This document shows positions 59,951-64,000 of a stretch of DNA of 64,000 bases, piece by piece (position 1 is the stretch's first letter; every line of letters begins with the position of its first letter). Below the pieces are notes generated by a model. The model worked only from the letters and a program-made list of their open reading frames with translations. It searched no databases and had not been told where the DNA came from. Location of the stretch: contig JAKSZU010000003.1 in assembly GCA_026018925.1 (NCBI GenBank), positions 185,287,505-185,351,504 on the forward strand, in the 5' to 3' direction. Both the position numbers and the translations under genes were made by a program. The stretch comes from Tupaia tana. Lineage: Eukaryota > Chordata > Mammalia > Scandentia > Tupaiidae.

Positions 59951-60453
59951 CATGCCTTTCCACTGCTCTTAATACAAAAAGAAGACTTCTTAATACAGAC
60001 TTCTTAATGCTGCCCTGCCTAGTAGGACTTCTTGAATTTGCTCCTTTGTACTGCTAGCACTCTTTCAGTGCATGGTCCATGTTTTACAGCCCACCGTGGG
60101 TCTTGGTACATGGTGTTCTTTCTGACTACAGCAGCCTGTCTACTCTGCTGCTTTCATTGTCCTTTAGATTCCCATGCCAATGCCACTTAAAATCTCTCCC
60201 TAACTTCTGCAACTAGGTAAATATTTTCTACTGTTTATACCTTTTAATCACCACTAATCTCTGTATGGTGACTATTTAGTGATTTCATATTTACTTACAT
60301 GATAACTTAATTAGCTTCAAGCCCTATTGGATTATAAATTCTATAAGTACTAGAACATGTTTGGTTTTACACAGTATTGAATCCAAGGCACTTCACACAA
60401 AATCTAGTATATATAATAAATATCTGGTAAGTACATCCATAAAAATAAATGAA

Positions 60454-60718
60454 TTGGGGCCAGTAGGTGATGTGATGATTAAGACTTTGGACTTACAAAT
60501 GGCTGACTGCAGTTTCAGTTCCCCAACCCAGTGGCTTAAAACTCATGCCTGGCATGTGTGCATGCATGCCCAAAATCCTGAGAGGCAAATGGAGGAGAAG
60601 GGACTGCAGCATGGCCATCCCCCTAGGGAAGACAGAAAGAGACTTTCCCTCTCTCTGTCTCTCTCTGATGAGTGCACATGCCCTATTGCAAAAACCTAAA
60701 AAAAAAAAAAAAAATTTA
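60454..60718 (+). mobile_element. tRNA-SINE, subfamily B
   Basis: 'tggggccagtaggtgatgtg' head, 'gcatgcccaaaatcctgaga' middle, 'ccctattgcaaaaaccta' and an A-tail of about 16 bases. Confidence 0.85.
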
Positions 60719-61574
60719 AAGTTAACCAATTGAATTATTAGAGAACACAAAAGACATCCAAGTATGAAAAAATACTAAATAATATGAATGCTAATTATAA
60801 AAACTATAAGAGCTGATAGGCATATGAACACTAGTTGAGAATTTGCTATGATGTAAGCAGTTATGTAGTTTTAATTTAAAATAAACCCAAGGTAAATATG
60901 CATAAGACAATATGTGCAAAATAAGTGATATGAACATTATATTTGTTAGCATTCTTCCTATTGTGAGAGGCAAAAGAAAATAAACCTCAAATGGGCTCAG
61001 GAAAAAGAAGAGAATTTAATGGTTCATTTAACTTGATGGTCAGAGAGGAAGAACCAGCTCAATTCAGATTCTATGTCCTTAGGACTTGGGCTCTCTTACT
61101 CTCAGATTTCCTTTCTATTATGTTCGTTTCACCCCTGGTGGCAAAATGGCAGCAGCAGTCTGGATTCTCATCTTCTTGGAATTCTATTCAGAAGAAAAGA
61201 CTGATCTTTTTTTCTCAGTTTCATAAAAGACTTAAGATTCAGACTGATTTACTTAAATCACACATTTCCTGGACAACACTGCAGCTAAGAGAATGTGAGC
61301 TCCAATTGTCTTTGGCCTGGTCAATGAGCGCCATCTTATAATTGAAAACACCTACCCGACCACATTGGAGAAAAATGGGGGCCAGATGCTCATAGTTGGG
61401 CAAAAAAATGATGTCTAACAAAGAACTGATCTTGTTGTCATTCAGGAAAGAAAGGTCTCTGTGGCCTGGGTGGTTGGAGAATATTTATGGAATTCAACTG
61501 AAACATGAAGGATGAGTAGGATTTACACTAGCAGGTGTTTCATTATTATTAATATCCTTGTTATAATTATTATC

Positions 61575-61762
61575 ACTGTAGTTAACATTATTGGGTACTT
61601 ACTGTGTGCCAGTCACTGACTTACACCTGTTACATTCATTGTTTTTTATGCTCTTAGTCACACAGGAGGTAGGTACCATCATAAGTGCCATCTCACAGAT
61701 GAGGAAACAGACTTGAAGAGATCAAATTCCTTGTCCAAGGTAACATAGTAGGTAAACAATCA
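61575..61762 (-). mobile_element. MIR
   Basis: 'gggtacttactgtgtgccag', 'aggtaggtaccatcataagt', 'tctcacagatgaggaaacag', 'ccttgtccaaggtaacatag'. The best-preserved MIR in the window. Confidence 0.9.
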
Positions 61763-61864
61763 AAAAAAAAAAAAAAAGTACCTCCTCTGCACAGACCTAG
61801 ACTGTCTCCATATTGTACAAGTGTTTTAACCTCTCACATTCCTCATTTATAATTTTTTTAAAGA

Positions 61865-62028
61865 ATTTTTTTTCAACTTTATTATTTTGTTGTTATTATT
61901 AACATTTAAATTTGACCAGAGAGAGAGAAAGAAAGTGAGAAGGCAAGCCACCAGGTGTGGGACTTGAATTGGCCATATAAGAGTACAGTAAGTACCCTTA
62001 ACCACCATGCCAGCTGCTGGCTCCCACA
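61865..62028 (-). mobile_element. tRNA-SINE, short subfamily C
   Basis: Reversed: 'tttgaccagagagagagaaa', 'ggcaagccaccaggtgtggg', 'accatgccagctgctggctc'. Like 36940-37062, with a T-rich tail at 61850-61905. Confidence 0.82.
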
Positions 62029-62429
62029 AAGTGTTAATATTAAGGCCTATTTCATAGGGTTTTCAAGGCCATAGTATACCTAATCTCAGTGTCTGGTACA
62101 ACATGGACACTTCATGAATTTGGTTCCTCCCCTGCCCCTTTCTTCCTGTTAGAATGATTGAAAGGGCACACCCCAATTCTTTCTGATGATGTTCCTTGTT
62201 CATGTTCCTCTCCTTTCTATTTCTTCAGAGATCAACAGGGAAAGGAGTCTTTTTTGGAGAACAAAGAACAGGAGCTTCTCTGTAAAAAATGAAATGGCCA
62301 CTGTTCACACCTTAACTTTATCAGCATTAACTCCACTTTCCCTACTCTTCATTGCTTTGGGACTGGCTAGGGGGAAAAGGAAATCATCAAGCTCTCTGCG
62401 ATGTGAAGTGGCTTTGCAAAGTGCACTGT

Positions 62430-62860
62430 AAACTGTTTACATTGTCTTTAATTACTTCGAAGCCATATGTCAGCTTGGTATAAAGTGTGAAGATTACACT
62501 GAACAGGGTGGGGGGAGTAGGTGACAATGTGGTGATTTATGTTAACCAGAAAAATTATGTATGGAAATGAGTGCAATTTAAAAACACATCTACGTGCTAT
62601 TATAACACTGGAGGGGAAAGAAAATCCAGTTTATAACAAAATATGTTTGAAAATAGGAGCATGATGAATATGTAAATGAGACCAATCAACATCAGCTGAG
62701 ATATGGTATATGCAGATGAGGCGGCAATGAGCCAAAATGTGAAATAGCTCCCAAACCATAAATATGAACCATATAAAATTCATTTGAAATATTCATGATA
62801 ACATAAGGACAAAAAATATAATCAAGTGATTTATTTGCATATAAAAATGAGAACACTAGT
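62430..62860. promoter_or_regulatory. Possible conserved noncoding element in FSHR intron 2
   Basis: Non-repetitive block with octamer and homeobox-like sites (atttgcat at 62833-62840, atgaatatgtaaatgag, ccataaatatgaaccatat, aaatattcatgataac). No coding features. Function is unproven; only its appearance supports the call. Confidence 0.25.
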
Positions 62861-63009
62861 CTGACACTCCAGCCTCCACTCCCAGATCACTGGGGAGAGA
62901 AAAGTTAACAGAGGGGCATTTAGAGGAAGAGATTTATTGAATGAGAACCACTGTGTGCACGTTTAAAAAGTTGAGAGTCCTCCCAATTCTCAGTTCTTCA
63001 GGCCCACTC

Positions 63010-63170
63010 AGCACAGATAAAGGAAAGGAAGTAAATCAGGCAACTAAAACTGTAACTGCAACAGTGCTAGAAAATCTGGGTTCCAGTCAGCTTTGCCTCA
63101 CTGAACATTTCCTTGTTAAATGACTTAAATCCCTTTTACCCCAACCTTCCACAATTCTAAGAGTTAGTGA
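63010..63170 (+). mobile_element. MIR-like relic
   Basis: 'gaaaatctgggttccagtca' with 'gccttgttaaatgacttaaa'-like order suggests a forward MIR, strongly decayed. Confidence 0.4.
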
Positions 63171-63324
63171 GCCATAGAGCCTTGAGTCCCCTTCCTACAG
63201 TAAAGTAAAAAGGAGAGGCTTATGATTCTATAGGTACCTGGTTAAAAAAGAGAGACCAGTGTTGAACTGGTTAGATCTCTGAATAGGAAGAGGAGATTTG
63301 AATCCCTGGGAATAACAAGGACCA

Positions 63325-63530
63325 AGTTCAATGGTTCTCATCTCGGGTTGTATTTTAAAACCCCTTTGAGAGCTTTGAAAATAATCCACAGACTTGAATA
63401 TCATTTCCAGAGATACGTATTCCATTTGTCTAGGGTGGAGTCCAAACACTGATCATTTTTTAAAGTTCTCACTTATCCTCATGTACATCTGGAGTTGAAA
63501 GCCACTGAGGGTTACAACTGAATCCAGTTT
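63325..63530 (+). mobile_element. MER5-like hAT relic
   Basis: 'caatggttctcatctcgggt' start and 'agttgaaagccactgaggg' end are like hAT-Charlie terminal regions. Confidence 0.45.
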
Positions 63531-63804
63531 GTACAGAGAACACTCATGAACATGTACAGTGTATCTATATGGTGTGGTTAGACACAGAAGAGGTTGGTGG
63601 GACATAAGAACAAAGAGGAAGCTGAAAAAAAGGCCTCCATAGCCAACTTACAGGCTATGGGACAGCTTTAGGTGTCATGGTGTGTTGGAAATTAAACGGG
63701 ATGTTCTGAACAACTAACTAAAATTATATGATTTACATTTGTTATAGAGTACTCCCATACAGAGTTTTTTTATTTGCTAATATTTTGTTAAGAATTTTTG
63801 TCTC

Positions 63805-64000
63805 GCTGCCTGCAGGTGGCATGATGGTTAGAGAGCAGGACTCCTACACAGTGAACTATGGTTTGAATCCTGGACCCCAGCAGGTTGAAAATCACCCTGG
63901 GCATATGTGCACGTGTGCCCAAAATCCTTAGAGGAGAATGGAAGAGAAGGGATTGTGGCTAGGCCATCTCCCTCTGGGGGGGATAATTTTTCACTTTGCT
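63805..64000 (+). mobile_element. tRNA-SINE, subfamily B, cut by the window edge
   Basis: 'ctgcaggtggcatgatggtt' head, 'gcacgtgtgcccaaaatcct', 'gggggggataatttttcact'; continues past 64000. Confidence 0.85.

Larger units (their letters stand above)
56925..60440 (+). mobile_element. L2 LINE relics, interrupted by SINEs and an LTR-like repeat
   Basis: Forward L2 phrases: 'aacaccatcatctgcccaga' (58317), 'ccttgactcacatcccttct', 'catatctgatcatgtcaccc' (59870), 'gattcccatgccaatgccac' (60170), 'tattggattataaattctat' (60330). The left part (56925-57440) is less certain. Confidence 0.55.
54942..64000 (+). other. FSHR: FSHR intron 2 (5' part; end outside window)
   Basis: No FSHR exon 3 sequence (the ISQND-coding block) was recognised before the right edge. 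The segment holds MIR/L2 relics, several SINEs, a hAT-like fragment and unassigned unique DNA. Confidence 0.7.

Noticed and set aside
54942..64000. FSHR exon 3 within intron 2 part
   Set aside because: I looked for the ISQND-coding block and found nothing similar up to the right edge.

Overview
This is a stretch of placental-mammal nuclear DNA, almost entirely intronic and interspersed-repeat sequence. Mammalian markers are MIR and L2 fragments, hAT-Charlie (MER1/MER5-like) elements, old L1 LINEs, an RPL21 processed pseudogene and one recognisable exon. The dominant SINE is tRNA-derived, with good Pol III A and B boxes. I see no Alu, rodent B1/B2, carnivore or ruminant SINE, so the usual reference mammals are unlikely. 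A colugo (Dermoptera), whose known SINEs are tRNA-derived, is one candidate, but that is a guess and the species is not fixed by the sequence.

The only functional gene piece I can support is exon 2 of FSHR (follicle-stimulating hormone receptor) at 54870-54941, + strand. It is 72 bp with intact splice sites and encodes one leucine-rich repeat of the hormone-binding ectodomain. I did not find exon 1 or exon 3, so 1-54869 is read as the 3' part of a very long intron 1 and 54942-64000 as the 5' part of intron 2.

Layout. 1-20 kb: unique-looking intron with MIR/L2 relics, scattered SINEs, L1 3'-end pieces and one LTR-like repeat. 21.9-25.1 kb: a minus-strand L1 ORF2 relic carrying SINEs, followed by an RPL21 retrocopy with an open frame and target-site duplications (25.2-25.8 kb). 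26.4-31.0 kb: a plus-strand L1 peppered with SINEs. 31-42 kb: L1 3' end, possible conserved noncoding DNA near 33 kb, a long (TA)n(GA)n microsatellite, a MER1-like hAT element, more SINEs and an L2 relic. 41.9-51.4 kb: minus-strand L1 relics with nested SINEs, mariner-like miniature elements and an LTR-like insertion. 51.4-55.3 kb: FSHR exon 2 between two copies of a 79-bp mariner-type MITE. 55-64 kb: L2/MIR relics, several young SINEs and a possible conserved noncoding block near 62.5 kb.

No bacterial-type system, CRISPR array, operon, rRNA or functional tRNA gene was found. The main points of interest are the FSHR exon, the tRNA-SINE family (subfamilies, an internal C/G palindrome, clean target-site duplications), the MITE families and the RPL21 retrocopy.
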